Shown: piece by piece, positions 38,034 through 47,408 of the stretch
Layout of the letters: every line of letters begins with the position of its first letter
How positions within the stretch are numbered: position 1 is the stretch's first letter
NCBI RefSeq assembly: GCF_003600625.1
Contig: NZ_CP032489.1
Coordinates: forward strand, 434,001 to 498,000
Length of the DNA stretch: 64,000 nucleotides
Direction: 5' to 3'
DNA from: Arachidicoccus soli
GTDB taxonomy: Bacteria > Bacteroidota > Bacteroidia > Chitinophagales > Chitinophagaceae
Made by a program: the position numbers and the translations under genes
The notes under the pieces: model-generated
The model's database searches: none
Seen by the model: only the letters and a program-made list of their open reading frames with translations
What the model was told of the DNA's origin: nothing

Positions 38034-38111
38034 GGTTTTCGGTGGTTGATTGGTTTATTCCTTAGGTTTATTCTCTAATCAAGGTACGAAGAATAATTAA
38101 TTGCAAAAACA

Positions 38112-38142
38112 AAAAAGCGCAAAGATTTTTTTTGCGCTTTTT
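38112..38142 (-). terminator. intrinsic terminator after the Skp-like gene
   Basis: A stem AAAAAGCGCAAA / TTTGCGCTTTTT with a short loop, working on both strands. It lies just past the stop of the leftward Skp-like gene. Confidence 0.75.
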
Positions 38143-38172
38143 AAAAGATTTTTCCGGAATGCTCAGGTTTTA

Positions 38173-38781
38173 TTATTTCTTGCTATCCGCATAACTCTTA
38201 TTCAGGTTCTCCACTAGTTCCTTGGTGATATCTTGGGTAGAATCTTTATAATAGAAATAATCTGCTTCGTTTGTCCCAATAATATAATTATAACCTTTTT
38301 CTTTTGCAAATGTTTTAAGATAGTCTTGTATGCGCTGTTTTATTTCTTGCAATTTCATGGTTCTTTCCATGCTGAAAGATTGATCTAATCTTTGTGCTTT
38401 TTCTTGATTTTGCTTTTGTAAATCGTTTAGATTTTGGGTGTATTCGGTTTGTTCTGATTGCGAAAGTGTGGGGCCTTTTTGCACATATTCATTATATTTT
38501 TCTCTGAACTCATTTTGCAAATCATTTATTTGCTTTTGTACAGATTTATCTTTTGCAATCAAATCAGACTTTACATCTTGTAAGTATTTATAGTTTTGAT
38601 CTAAAGAGTCTAACTCAAAATAACCGATTTTGAATGAACCATTATCTGTCACATTATTAGAGCTACTTTGTTGTGCCGGTACTATGGCTGATTTTTGAGC
38701 TTTTTCATTAAATTGTAAATAAAACAAAATACAGACTGCAATAATTAATATAATATTTGACGAGACTAAAAATTTATTCAT
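38173..38781 (-). CDS. Skp/OmpH-like protein with N-terminal membrane anchor
   Basis: These 202 residues have one N-terminal hydrophobic segment (FLVSSNIILIIAVCILFYLQ) without a clear cleavage site, then FKIGYFELDSLDQNYKYLQD, a long coiled-coil (about 65-150) and a C-terminal strand region (YNYIIGTNEADYFYYKDS). It is Skp-like but apparently tethered to the inner membrane. The preceding spacer (38782-39079) holds only the rpoC terminator and AT-rich DNA; a weak TAGATTTG lies at 38945-38952. Confidence 0.82.
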   Translation of the reverse strand: MNKFLVSSNIILIIAVCILFYLQFNEKAQKSAIVPAQQSSSNNVTDNGSFKIGYFELDSLDQNYKYLQDVKSDLIAKDKSVQKQINDLQNEFREKYNEYVQKGPTLSQSEQTEYTQNLNDLQKQNQEKAQRLDQSFSMERTMKLQEIKQRIQDYLKTFAKEKGYNYIIGTNEADYFYYKDSTQDITKELVENLNKSYADSKK

Positions 38782-39021
38782 TCGTTCTTTTTTATAATAT
38801 TTAGGATGTGAAAATAAAGAAATAAAACTAGTATTCTGTTAAGTAAATTAATAAATTAAAAAATTGTACCACCTTTATTAATGAAGTGGGGTTATAAATT
38901 CTTTAATAACAAATGCAATCTATTTGTTTTTAGGGACTAGTCTTCAAATCTAATATTTTACCAGCGTTTCTAAGCTATTTATATATTTTTCTTTAATGCA
39001 CGCTCTATTATTCTCAAAATT

Positions 39022-39060
39022 AAAAAAGCCTATAACGAATTTTAATGGTTATAGGCTTTT
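39022..39060 (-). terminator. intrinsic terminator after rpoC
   Basis: A 13-bp perfect stem (AAAAGCCTATAAC / GTTATAGGCTTTT) 20 bases past the rpoC stop. Confidence 0.85.
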
Positions 39061-39079
39061 ACTTTAATAGCTAAATAGA

Positions 39080-42000
39080 TTATTCTTCATCGTCGAAAGC
39101 CATTGCTTCGCGGGCAGTAGCCAAAAGTTCATATTCTTCTTTACTCCCCACGATAAGGTTTTCAAAATCACGAAGACCAGTACCGGCAGGTATTAAATGT
39201 CCTGTAATGACATTTTCTTTCAAACCAGACATATCATCAGACTTACCTTGAATAGCAGCGGAACTTAATACTTTCGTTGTTTCTTGGAAAGAAGCAGCAG
39301 AGATCCAACTTGGAACACCTAAGGATGCTTTGGTGATACCTAATAACACCGGATGTGCTGTAGCTGGGCTGGCATCTCTTACTTCTATTAACTTTTGATC
39401 ATTACGACGTAGTAATGAGTTCTCCTCTCTTAATTCCCGAACACCAACAATTTGGCCAGCCTTGAATTTGTTGCTATCTCCGGCATCAGTTACTACTTTT
39501 TTGTCAAATATTTTATCGTTTTCTTCATTGAAATCAAAGCGGTCTTCTAAATCGTTTTCCAAGAAACGTGTATCTCCAGCATCAACAATTTCAACCTTTT
39601 TCATCATTTGACGAACGATGACTTCAACGTGCTTATCGTTAATTTTTACACCTTGTAAACGATAAACTTCTTGTATTTCATTTACAACATATTCCTGAAC
39701 GGCATATGGACCTTTGATACTCAGGATATCAATAGGTGCTATTTGACCATCCGAAAGAGGTGTCCCTGCTTTTACGAAGTCTCCATCTTGCACTAAGATT
39801 TGACGCGTAAGCGGCACGAGATATTTTTTTACAATACCATCTTTGGCTTCTACAACAATTTCGCGGTTACCACGTTTGATATTCCCGAAAGTAGTAACAC
39901 CATCTATTTCCGCAACAACTGCAGGATTGCTCGGATTACGTGCTTCAAATAGTTCTGTTACACGTGGCAGACCCCCTGTGATATCACCGCCTTTGCGCAT
40001 TGTGCGTGGTATTTTTACAATTACCTGTCCGGCTTTTACTTCATCGCCTTCCTCTGTTGCCAAACGGCTTCCGGTAGGTAAGTTATAAGATTTAACATCT
40101 TTGCCATTAATAATAATTGCTGGAAGCTTTGTTTTGTCTTTTGTTTCAATAATTACTTTCTCGCGGTGACCAGTCTGGTCATCAGCCTCTTCGCGATAGG
40201 TAATGCCATCTATTATACTTTCAAATTCTATTTTACCTGCTTGTTCTGCAATAACTACATTGTTAAATGGATCCCAAGTACAGATAATATCGCCCTTTTT
40301 AATTTTTTGGCCATTTTTCACACTCAGTGTGGCTCCATATGGGATATTATGCGTATTCAGTAATCTATCATTTTCTACATCTGAAATACGGATTTCACCT
40401 GTACGACCGATAACAATATTTACTTTCTCACCCTCATTGTTTTCAGTTGTTACAGTACGTAAACCATCAAATTGAATGGTACCATCAAATCTTGCCGTTA
40501 ATGAAGATTCTACAGAAGAGGAGCCCGCGATACCACCTACGTGGAATGTACGAAGTGTAAGCTGTGTACCAGGTTCCCCAATGGATTGTGCTGCTATAAT
40601 ACCTACTGAATCTCCTCGTTGTGCCATATAACCTGTAGCTAGATTTTTACCGTAGCATTTAACGCACACTCCGCGTTTTGCTTCGCAGGTTAATACAGAG
40701 CGTATCTCTACTGTATCTACACCGGCTTCTTCAATTTCCAAAGCTTTATCGTGTGTAATTTCCTCCCCGGCATTGATGATTAAATCTCCAGTTAAAGGAT
40801 TGTAAACATCGTGTAAAGAAGTTCTTCCTTCAATTCTATCAGAAATAGGAGAAATGATTTCTTCATTATCTTTTAATGCAGAAGTCGCAATACCACGTAA
40901 TGTGCCACAATCTTCTTCTGTAATTACCACATCTTGTGAAACGTCTACCAAACGACGAGTTAAGTAACCGGCATCGGCAGTTTTAAGTGCTGTATCCGCC
41001 AAACCTTTACGCGCACCGTGTGTAGAGATAAAGTAATCCAATACATTCAATCCGCCCTTAAAGTTAGACAAGATTGGATTTTCAATAATTTCAGAACCGG
41101 AGCTTCCGGATTTTCTAGGTTTAGCCATCAATCCACGAATACCTGCTAACTGTTTTACTTGTTGTTTACTACCACGCGCACCAGAATCCAACATCATATA
41201 AACTGAGTTAAATCCTTGTTTGTCGGTTTGCATTTCGCGGATTAAAGTTTCAGTCAGGCGTGTATCCACTCTACTCCAAATATCAATTACCTGATTATAA
41301 CGTTCATTATTGGTAATCAAACCTAGGTTATAGTTTTCCCAAACCTCTTCTACTTCTTCTTTTGCTCTTGTAAGTAATTCGCTTCTTGTATCCGGGATGA
41401 TAAGGTCGTTGATAGAAAAAGATAAACCTCCTTTGAAGGCCATTCTAAATCCTAGTTGCTTAATATCGTCAAGGAATTTAGCTGTAGCAGGTACATCGGT
41501 GATATTGATGATATCCCCGATAATTTCCCGAAGGCTTTTCTTCGTTAAAAGTGCGTTGATGAACCCTACTTTAGCCGGTGTGAATTGATTGAACAAAACA
41601 CGCCCTACTGTTGTTTCAGTTAATTTATTTACGATCTGGCCGTTCTTTTCGCGAACATTTACTTTTACTTTAATGCTAGCATGCAAATCTAATCTACCTT
41701 CATTATAGGCGATAATCACTTCGTCTGCATTGTAGAAAGTCATCCCTTCGCCTTTTACTTTCTCAGTTTCAGTAGATTTTTTGATTTTGGTAATATAATA
41801 CAAGCCCAATACCATGTCCTGTGAAGGAAGGGTGATAGGTGTACCATTTTGAGGATTCAAAATATTGTGAGAAGAAAGCATCAATAATTGAGCTTCCAAA
41901 ATTGCAGCACTGCTCAAAGGCACGTGTACCGCCATTTGGTCACCATCAAAGTCGGCGTTGAAAGATGCCGTAACCAATGGATGCAATTGAATAGCTTTTC

Positions 42001-43369
42001 CTTCTACCATTTTCGGTTGGAAAGCCTGTATTGATAAGCGGTGCAATGTTGGAGCACGGTTTAGCATTACCGGATGACCTTTCAAAATATTTTCCAAAAT
42101 ATCCCAAACAATAGCTTCTTTTTTATCAACTAATTTTTTGGCAGATTTAACTGTTTTTACAATACCTCTTTCAATCAGCTTACGGATGATAAATGGTTTG
42201 AATAATTCCGCAGCCATATCCTTTGGCAAACCGCATTCGTGCATTTTCATTTCTGGCCCTACTACGATAACCGAACGGCCAGAGTAATCGACACGTTTAC
42301 CCAATAGGTTTTGGCGGAAACGACCTTGCTTACCTTTAAGTACATCACTTAAAGATTTTAAGGCCCGACCACCTTCTGCTTTTACTGCATTTGATTTACG
42401 GCTATTATCAAACAAGCTGTCCACCGCTTCTTGTAACATACGTTTTTCATTGCGCAAGATTACTTCGGGAGCTTTGATTTCCATCAAGCGTTTCAACCGA
42501 TTATTACGAATGATAACACGACGGTACAAATCATTTAAATCAGAAGAAGCAAAACGTCCTCCATCCAGTGGAACTAATGGACGCAATTCAGGTGGAATTA
42601 CAGGTATATATTGCATTACCATCCATTCTGGTTGATTGGTAATACGGGTTTTTGCATCACGGAAAGATTCTACGACACTTAATCTTTTCAATGCGTCAGC
42701 ACGACGTTGTTGAGAAGTTTCGTTGGCTGCAGCATTACGTAAGGTAAAGCTTAAGCTATCCAAATCTAATAAAGCCAATAAATCAGAAACCGCTTCGGCA
42801 CCCATCTTGGCAACAAATTTTTGCGGATCTTCATTTGGTAAATACTGGTTATCTTTTGGTAAAGTGTCTATTACATCTAAATATTCTTCTTCACTTAATA
42901 AATCACCTACCTGATATTTATCTTCTAATACCCCTGGTTGAATGATAGCATATCTTTCATAATAAACGATAGTTTCCAATTTTTTGGAACTCATTCCCAA
43001 CAGGTATCCAATTTTGTTTGGTAAACTTTTGAAATACCATATATGTACAATTGGAACAACCAATTTGATATGCCCCATACGTTCGCGACGTACTTTTTTC
43101 TCAGTCACTTCTACTCCACAACGGTCACATACAATACCCTTGTAGCGGATGCGTTTATATTTTCCGCAAGCACATTCATAATCTTTTACCGGACCAAAGA
43201 TTCTTTCGCAAAACAAACCATCGCGTTCTGGTTTGTAAGTTCGATAGTTAATAGTTTCGGGCTTTAAAACCTCACCAAAACTGCGTTCCAAAATTGAATC
43301 GGGAGATGCCAATCCAATGGTGATTTTAGAGAAGTTGGCTCTTGGGCGATTGTCTTTCTTGATTGCCAT
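39080..43369 (-). CDS. rpoC: RNA polymerase beta' subunit
   Basis: Largest subunit of RNA polymerase, 1429 residues, full length. The N-terminal zinc site is [20 protein letters not shown], the catalytic magnesium loop [14 protein letters not shown], and the second zinc site CGTLRG...[13 protein letters not shown]. Trigger loop ([16 protein letters not shown]) and bridge-helix regions are present. Unusually, rpoB is not upstream: the next gene is an unrelated NAD(P)-binding protein, and a strong separate promoter lies at 43557-43584, giving a leader of about 180 nt. The protein itself shows nothing abnormal. Confidence 0.98.
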   Translation of the reverse strand: MAIKKDNRPRANFSKITIGLASPDSILERSFGEVLKPETINYRTYKPERDGLFCERIFGPVKDYECACGKYKRIRYKGIVCDRCGVEVTEKKVRRERMGHIKLVVPIVHIWYFKSLPNKIGYLLGMSSKKLETIVYYERYAIIQPGVLEDKYQVGDLLSEEEYLDVIDTLPKDNQYLPNEDPQKFVAKMGAEAVSDLLALLDLDSLSFTLRNAAANETSQQRRADALKRLSVVESFRDAKTRITNQPEWMVMQYIPVIPPELRPLVPLDGGRFASSDLNDLYRRVIIRNNRLKRLMEIKAPEVILRNEKRMLQEAVDSLFDNSRKSNAVKAEGGRALKSLSDVLKGKQGRFRQNLLGKRVDYSGRSVIVVGPEMKMHECGLPKDMAAELFKPFIIRKLIERGIVKTVKSAKKLVDKKEAIVWDILENILKGHPVMLNRAPTLHRLSIQAFQPKMVEGKAIQLHPLVTASFNADFDGDQMAVHVPLSSAAILEAQLLMLSSHNILNPQNGTPITLPSQDMVLGLYYITKIKKSTETEKVKGEGMTFYNADEVIIAYNEGRLDLHASIKVKVNVREKNGQIVNKLTETTVGRVLFNQFTPAKVGFINALLTKKSLREIIGDIINITDVPATAKFLDDIKQLGFRMAFKGGLSFSINDLIIPDTRSELLTRAKEEVEEVWENYNLGLITNNERYNQVIDIWSRVDTRLTETLIREMQTDKQGFNSVYMMLDSGARGSKQQVKQLAGIRGLMAKPRKSGSSGSEIIENPILSNFKGGLNVLDYFISTHGARKGLADTALKTADAGYLTRRLVDVSQDVVITEEDCGTLRGIATSALKDNEEIISPISDRIEGRTSLHDVYNPLTGDLIINAGEEITHDKALEIEEAGVDTVEIRSVLTCEAKRGVCVKCYGKNLATGYMAQRGDSVGIIAAQSIGEPGTQLTLRTFHVGGIAGSSSVESSLTARFDGTIQFDGLRTVTTENNEGEKVNIVIGRTGEIRISDVENDRLLNTHNIPYGATLSVKNGQKIKKGDIICTWDPFNNVVIAEQAGKIEFESIIDGITYREEADDQTGHREKVIIETKDKTKLPAIIINGKDVKSYNLPTGSRLATEEGDEVKAGQVIVKIPRTMRKGGDITGGLPRVTELFEARNPSNPAVVAEIDGVTTFGNIKRGNREIVVEAKDGIVKKYLVPLTRQILVQDGDFVKAGTPLSDGQIAPIDILSIKGPYAVQEYVVNEIQEVYRLQGVKINDKHVEVIVRQMMKKVEIVDAGDTRFLENDLEDRFDFNEENDKIFDKKVVTDAGDSNKFKAGQIVGVRELREENSLLRRNDQKLIEVRDASPATAHPVLLGITKASLGVPSWISAASFQETTKVLSSAAIQGKSDDMSGLKENVITGHLIPAGTGLRDFENLIVGSKEEYELLATAREAMAFDDEE

Positions 43370-43556
43370 ATTAGAATTTCAAATTTGAAAATAAAAACAA
43401 TTGTGCTTTTTGTTATTTTAAGGGAAGTGGCTACAAATAAAAAAATCCGCAACACATTATAATCCAATGCATTACAGAATAAATGATACAGTATTACCTG
43501 CAGAAACCACCGCTAAAAATTGAGAAAAACACAAAAAATCAATGTACATAGACTTG

Positions 43557-43584
43557 CAAAGGTAATATTTATCCATTAAAACAA
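43557..43584 (-). promoter_or_regulatory. rpoC promoter
   Basis: On the minus strand TTG (43584-43582), 17 bases, then TACCTTTG (43564-43557): both parts of the Bacteroidota promoter at acceptable spacing. It lies about 190 bases upstream of the rpoC ATG. The spacer 43370-43665 has no gene. Confidence 0.65.
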
Positions 43585-43665
43585 AAAGAAATTTTAGTTG
43601 TCTTCTTTCTATTGAAAAATAAGTGTAGTACTACACAAAAATTACTACACTTATTTTTTTCTTAG

Positions 43666-44319
43666 TTAATAGGCTGCAGTGAACCTGCGGCCTATATTTT
43701 TTGGGTTTTCTAACTCATCCACAATCGCCAAGGCTAAGTCCTCTACAGATAAAATGCTGCGGCCGTTTTCGTCAAATACTGGATTTTCCAGACCGGTCCT
43801 GTATTTTCCCGTACGTTTGCCTGAGGTGCCGGCATGCATTTCTATGGCTGGACTAAAAAATGTCCAATTTAAAACTTTTTCATTTTGCAAAAGTTTTAAA
43901 TAGTCCCTTGCTGATTGCGCGCCAGTTTTATATTCTGCAGGAAATTCCGGCGTATCCACTAATTGGAGCCCATCGGAAATGTACAGACTGCCCGCGCCTC
44001 CAATAACAATCAGTCTTTGTACACCTGACTTTTTTACACCGGCTTGAATAGTTTTGGACCCTTCCAAAAAATCGTTATATAGGTTGGGATTTGTCCAACC
44101 AGCATTGTAGGCGCTTATGACTGCATCATTATTGCTAACACTATCTATCAGTTCTTTTTCATTGAATACATTGGCCTTGTGAATGAATAAATTCTTGTGC
44201 CGCAAGCTCAATTTTTCGGGATGCCTTAGGATGGCATTCACAGTGTGGTTTCTGTTCAGCAATTCGTTTAAGATGGCTCTACCTACAAAGCCAGATGCTC
44301 CGATTAATGCTACTTTCAT
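43666..44319 (-). CDS. NAD(P)-binding oxidoreductase (NmrA/YwnB-like)
   Basis: These 217 residues form a Rossmann fold starting MKVALIGASGFVGRAILNEL (GxxGxxG dinucleotide loop), with VIVIGGAGSLYI-like and LNWTFFSPAIEMHAGTSG regions of atypical short-chain dehydrogenases. The catalytic Tyr-Lys pair is not obvious, so it may be a redox sensor or reductase. It lies 57 bp after an Rrf2 regulator gene, with an operator-like dyad between; this pairing (regulator plus NAD(P)-binding protein) is common in bacteria. Confidence 0.87.
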   Translation of the reverse strand: MKVALIGASGFVGRAILNELLNRNHTVNAILRHPEKLSLRHKNLFIHKANVFNEKELIDSVSNNDAVISAYNAGWTNPNLYNDFLEGSKTIQAGVKKSGVQRLIVIGGAGSLYISDGLQLVDTPEFPAEYKTGAQSARDYLKLLQNEKVLNWTFFSPAIEMHAGTSGKRTGKYRTGLENPVFDENGRSILSVEDLALAIVDELENPKNIGRRFTAAY

Positions 44320-44341
44320 TTTTTTTGTTTTAAGTTATTAA

Positions 44342-44363
44342 GTGTAATAGTTTTTGTTACAGT
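44342..44363. promoter_or_regulatory. predicted Rrf2-type operator before the oxidoreductase gene
   Basis: GTGTAA, nine bases, TTACAGT. It has the same half-site and spacing as the dyad in front of the Rrf2 gene itself (44785-44807). Confidence 0.5.
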
Positions 44364-44376
44364 TTTGAAAAAAATT

Positions 44377-44784
44377 TTATATAAATTGTCCAGCAAATTC
44401 TTCTAATGTAATTTTTTGGAGATGATTTACTAAGCTTTTTTCCGTTTCAGAATAGAGATGAATAATATGTGAATTAATTTGTTTTCCTATCGGACATTTA
44501 GGATTAGGAGAGTTGGTTTTTCCTAAAATTGACACACCATTTATGACTTTATAAATATCAGATAAAAGGATTTCTTTTGCTGCTTTTGAAAGGCGTGTGC
44601 CCCCACCTTTTCCTTCTTTACTTTCCACTAAACCAGCTTGTCGCAATTCACCAACGGCTTTTCTTACAATAGCAGCATTTATGTTAATACTTTCAGAGAT
44701 ATAAGAAGAAGATAATAAAGAGCCTTCGTTAAGTTCTAATAATACAAGAATGTGTAAATAGGTGGCAAATTGTACGTTATTCAT
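44377..44784 (-). CDS. Rrf2-family transcriptional regulator
   Basis: This 135-residue Rrf2 winged-helix protein has FATYLHILVLLELNEG, the recognition region SESININAAIVRKAVGELRQ, and the wing GLVESKEGKGGGTRLSKAA. One cysteine is present near residue 97 (NPKCPIG), so an iron-sulphur site of the three-cysteine type is not supported. It likely represses itself and the downstream oxidoreductase through the TGTAA-N9-TTACA dyads. The first 64 codons and the promoter are duplicated at 46842-47067 by the IS insertion; this copy is the intact one. Confidence 0.88.
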   Translation of the reverse strand: MNNVQFATYLHILVLLELNEGSLLSSSYISESININAAIVRKAVGELRQAGLVESKEGKGGGTRLSKAAKEILLSDIYKVINGVSILGKTNSPNPKCPIGKQINSHIIHLYSETEKSLVNHLQKITLEEFAGQFI

Positions 44785-44816
44785 ACTGTAATAATATTAA
44801 TTACAGTACAAAGGTA
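44785..44816 (-). promoter_or_regulatory. Rrf2 gene promoter with overlapping operator
   Basis: On the minus strand the -7 element TACCTTTG (44816-44809) is directly followed by the dyad ACTGTAAT-N7-ATTACAGT (44785-44807), which ends one base before the ATG. Repressor binding would cover the transcription start, so autoregulation is likely. Confidence 0.65.
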
Positions 44817-44846
44817 ATGAAATTTATTAAAATGCAAATTTTAATA

Positions 44847-45157
44847 TTACTTCATTCTTATAAAGTCCTTAACTAGTTTGGGAAATGCCAGCTCTCTAAT
44901 CTGCTCTAGCTTTAACCAAGTTTGGTTTTTCAATGAGCCAGGTTTTTTATTTAATTCAGCTTCAATAAAAACGGCTTTAATTTTTTGGTGAGTAAGTTGT
45001 TGAATTAGCTCCTTCGATATTTTTATTGATAAAGGTTTTATTGAAAATTGATTTTGCAGAAGTTCTTCGATATCTTTTTTATTCCAGTTGGGCTGCGCTT
45101 CTGTTTCTACTAAATAAAATTCGTGCAGATTTTGCCAGATATCATCAGCAGTTCTTT
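44847..45157 (-). pseudogene. orphan 3' fragment of mutY
   Basis: A copy of the last ~104 codons of mutY (47098-47408), cut off at the left IS end. It differs by one codon (FIRMK against FIGMK). An open frame crosses the junction and could start inside the IS at 45200, giving a 117-residue peptide with the MutY C-terminal (MutT-like) part only. It arose by target duplication, not by loss of the real gene. Confidence 0.92.
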
Positions 45158-45196
45158 CCTGACTTTGACACTGGGACACCCTGAAACAATACATTA

Positions 45197-46726
45197 TCAA
45201 ATGTCATAATATATTAGATCTGCTATTGATTGATGCCTTGGGGTAAGCAGCATGGTTTTAGTCATCACAGTATCGCTTTTCGGTAACCGCACTTTAATTG
45301 TTGTGATCGTTTTTGCTATATTTAGGACTTTATCTACACTTAAATTAATCCCCTTCAATTTTAGGATACGCTCTAATTCCTTATATACCTTAAACGCCAC
45401 AAAACAGATAGTTACGTGGGCCTCAATTCTCTTTGGAGTAAAATGGAACATAGGGCGCAGCTCTATGGTTCCTTTGGTCACTCGAAAGGCGTTTTCTATC
45501 ACCCACAATCCATTATATTGTTCATAAACTTCCATGGCTGGCAGATCGGTGTTGGTTATATAACCTTTCAATCCATCCCATCTTTCATCTTCCTTGATCT
45601 TCTCTTGGCTTATGGTGACTTTTATATCCTGGGATATTTCCAGGAACTTATTGTACCCACGTTTGTTGATGTGGTCTTTGGTGACCTTGCCACTTTTATA
45701 GGCAGCTTCTAATCGCTTTATGCCTTTGTCCCGGTTATATTTATCTTTCTTCGCCCTTTTGGATGAATAACCGACGATAAGTCTTGTCCCCTTTATTTTC
45801 TTCTCATTAAATATACCATCTGATTTGTTTAATGACAAAATCCAATCCTTGGTCTTTTCGGATTCGTTTTTTATTCTTGCACCTAAAATGTATTTGTAGC
45901 CGGCGGAATTCAAGAGATCTTTATTTTTCTTATTCATTAAACCAGAGTCAGCGACAATGACAAAATCATTTAATTTAAACCGTGTGACAAAGTCCTCCAC
46001 AATCGGGAGCATTGTGCGGCCTTCATATTGTGCGCCATTAAAAATTGAATAAGATAGGGGGTAACCTCCCCGGCTGACAAGTAAACCAAGCACTACCTGT
46101 GGTTGAGCATGTTTGCCGTCTTTTGAAAAGCCTCTTTCTCTTAGGTCATCACTATGATCTGTTTCAAAATATAAAGTAGTTACGTCATAAAACAATAGAC
46201 CAATTTCATCCCCCAGTACTTTGCGGCTATGGTCCACGCTGATTCTCTGAATTTCTTCCTGCTTTGTATTATAAAGCTTATCCATGTACCGGTATATCTT
46301 TTGATAATGGAGATCTTCATCAAAATGATCCTTCAAATAAGTCACAGTTGCCGACTTACTCAAAGGCTGACTCAATCGGGCGGTAACCAAATGTTTTAAA
46401 ACATCATCACCGAGCTTATCAAAGCCCACAGATTTGAATACCTTCTCCAATATCAATTGTGTCCCATTGATTAAAACGCTTTCAATGTTGGAGAATAAAT
46501 ATTCGACAACCTGCTTTTCCTCTTGCGCCTGGTCAGCTTGATTGAACATATCTTGCTGTCCCAGGTGAGCTTCAATCCATCTTTTCCCTTTTAAATAAAG
46601 AGATTGGACTTCTACTGCATCAGCGCTGCTACCAATTGTTTTAACGACCTGATAATTGCCATGGCTTTTATCGATAACCTGTACACTAACGATACCGCTG
46701 GCATTGGATTTTTTTCGTACAAACAT
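45197..46726 (-). CDS. IS1634-family transposase
   Basis: About 509 residues of the IS4-superfamily DDE type. First Asp in GLLFYDVTTLYFETD, second in FVIVADSGLMNKKN, and the Glu in YNGLWVIENAFRVTKG, with the IS1634-type ELRPMFHFTPKRIEAH following. The open frame reaches 46783, but the ATG at 46726 (MFVRKKSNASG) sits 4 bases after a TACTTTTG element and matches the family start. It appears intact and so possibly active. The host Rrf2 promoter copy at 47060-47067 also reads into it. Confidence 0.92.
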   Translation of the reverse strand: MFVRKKSNASGIVSVQVIDKSHGNYQVVKTIGSSADAVEVQSLYLKGKRWIEAHLGQQDMFNQADQAQEEKQVVEYLFSNIESVLINGTQLILEKVFKSVGFDKLGDDVLKHLVTARLSQPLSKSATVTYLKDHFDEDLHYQKIYRYMDKLYNTKQEEIQRISVDHSRKVLGDEIGLLFYDVTTLYFETDHSDDLRERGFSKDGKHAQPQVVLGLLVSRGGYPLSYSIFNGAQYEGRTMLPIVEDFVTRFKLNDFVIVADSGLMNKKNKDLLNSAGYKYILGARIKNESEKTKDWILSLNKSDGIFNEKKIKGTRLIVGYSSKRAKKDKYNRDKGIKRLEAAYKSGKVTKDHINKRGYNKFLEISQDIKVTISQEKIKEDERWDGLKGYITNTDLPAMEVYEQYNGLWVIENAFRVTKGTIELRPMFHFTPKRIEAHVTICFVAFKVYKELERILKLKGINLSVDKVLNIAKTITTIKVRLPKSDTVMTKTMLLTPRHQSIADLIYYDI

Positions 46727-46730
46727 GCCA

Positions 46731-46738
46731 CAAAAGTA
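46731..46738 (-). promoter_or_regulatory. -7 element of the transposase (leaderless type)
   Basis: On the minus strand TACTTTTG, then TGGC, then ATG at 46726. It supports the shorter transposase start. Confidence 0.55.
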
Positions 46739-46752
46739 ATCTTTAATAGGCT

Positions 46753-46774
46753 GGGACACCCATTTGGGTGTCCC
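46753..46774. repeat. palindrome upstream of the transposase promoter
   Basis: GGGACACCC-ATTT-GGGTGTCCC, 9-bp perfect arms. The left arm also occurs as CTGGGACACCC just inside the other IS end (45171-45181). It could be a transposase-binding subterminal site or a hairpin against read-through transcription. Confidence 0.6.
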
Positions 46775-46822
46775 ATAAAACACATTTATCTAATTACCAG
46801 ACGATTATAAATTAAATAAAAA

Positions 46823-47035
46823 CTATGGTGTCAAAGTCAGGAGGCGTGTGCCCCCACCTTTTCCTTCTTTACTTTCCACTAAACCAGCTTGTCGCAATTC
46901 ACCAACGGCTTTTCTTACAATAGCAGCATTTATGTTAATACTTTCAGAGATATAAGAAGAAGATAATAAAGAGCCTTCGTTAAGTTCTAATAATACAAGA
47001 ATGTGTAAATAGGTGGCAAATTGTACGTTATTCAT
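46823..47035 (-). pseudogene. truncated Rrf2 copy (HTH only)
   Basis: The first 64 codons of the Rrf2 gene, identical to 44593-44784, read through the right IS end for five more codons and stop at TAG (46823-46825), giving a 70-residue peptide. It keeps the whole winged helix, its promoter and its operator, but lacks the dimerisation part. If made, it might be unstable or act as a weak competitor of the full regulator. Confidence 0.88.
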
Positions 47036-47408
47036 ACTGTAATAATATTAATTACAGTACAAAGGTAATGAAATTTATTAAAATGCAAATTTTAATATTA
47101 CTTCATTCCTATAAAGTCCTTAACTAGTTTGGGAAATGCCAGCTCTCTAATCTGCTCTAGCTTTAACCAAGTTTGGTTTTTCAATGAGCCAGGTTTTTTA
47201 TTTAATTCAGCTTCAATAAAAACGGCTTTAATTTTTTGGTGAGTAAGTTGTTGAATTAGCTCCTTCGATATTTTTATTGATAAAGGTTTTATTGAAAATT
47301 GATTTTGCAGAAGTTCTTCGATATCTTTTTTATTCCAGTTGGGCTGCGCTTCTGTTTCTACTAAATAAAATTCGTGCAGATTTTGCCAGATATCATCAGC
47401 AGTTCTTT
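46842..47408. repeat. 567-bp direct repeat, copy B (long target duplication)
   Basis: Second copy of 44591-45157, directly abutting the right IS end. Its right part continues into intact mutY. Confidence 0.93.
47036..47067 (-). promoter_or_regulatory. duplicated Rrf2 promoter/operator reading toward the IS
   Basis: Identical to 44785-44816: -7 element at 47067-47060 and dyad at 47036-47058. Transcripts would pass through the Rrf2 fragment into the transposase gene, which lies on the same strand. Confidence 0.6.

Larger units (their letters stand above)
44591..45157. repeat. 567-bp direct repeat, copy A (long target duplication)
   Basis: Matches 46842-47408 over the whole length; the one difference I saw is T at 44858 against C at 47109. 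It abuts the left end of the IS exactly. It holds the first 64 codons of the Rrf2 gene, its promoter and operator, and the last ~104 codons of mutY. Confidence 0.93.
45158..46841 (-). mobile_element. insertion sequence, IS1634-like, 1684 bp
   Basis: Bounded by perfect 14-bp inverted repeats CCTGACTTTGACAC (45158-45171) and GTGTCAAAGTCAGG (46828-46841), and flanked directly by 567-bp direct repeats. It carries one transposase on the minus strand. Subterminal GGGACACCC motifs occur at 45173-45181 and as a palindrome at 46753-46774. Long, variable target duplications are an established trait of IS1634 and IS1549. The near-identity of the two repeats indicates a recent insertion. Confidence 0.93.

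Noticed and set aside
38945-38952. TAGATTTG on the minus strand as promoter of the Skp-like gene
   Set aside because: It matches the consensus but lies about 165 bases from the start with no -33 support; it may be chance in AT-rich DNA.
43264-43467. Possible small gene upstream of rpoC on the minus strand
   Set aside because: It overlaps the rpoC start in another frame and has no family features; the region is better read as the rpoC leader.
45252-45712. Plus-strand frames inside the first IS
   Set aside because: They are shadows of the transposase; IS1634-type elements carry one gene.
44591-47408. Composite transposon or simple tandem gene duplication as an explanation for the repeated Rrf2/mutY pieces
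   Set aside because: The repeat edges coincide exactly with the IS inverted repeats and both copies are the same length, which fits target duplication by a single insertion.
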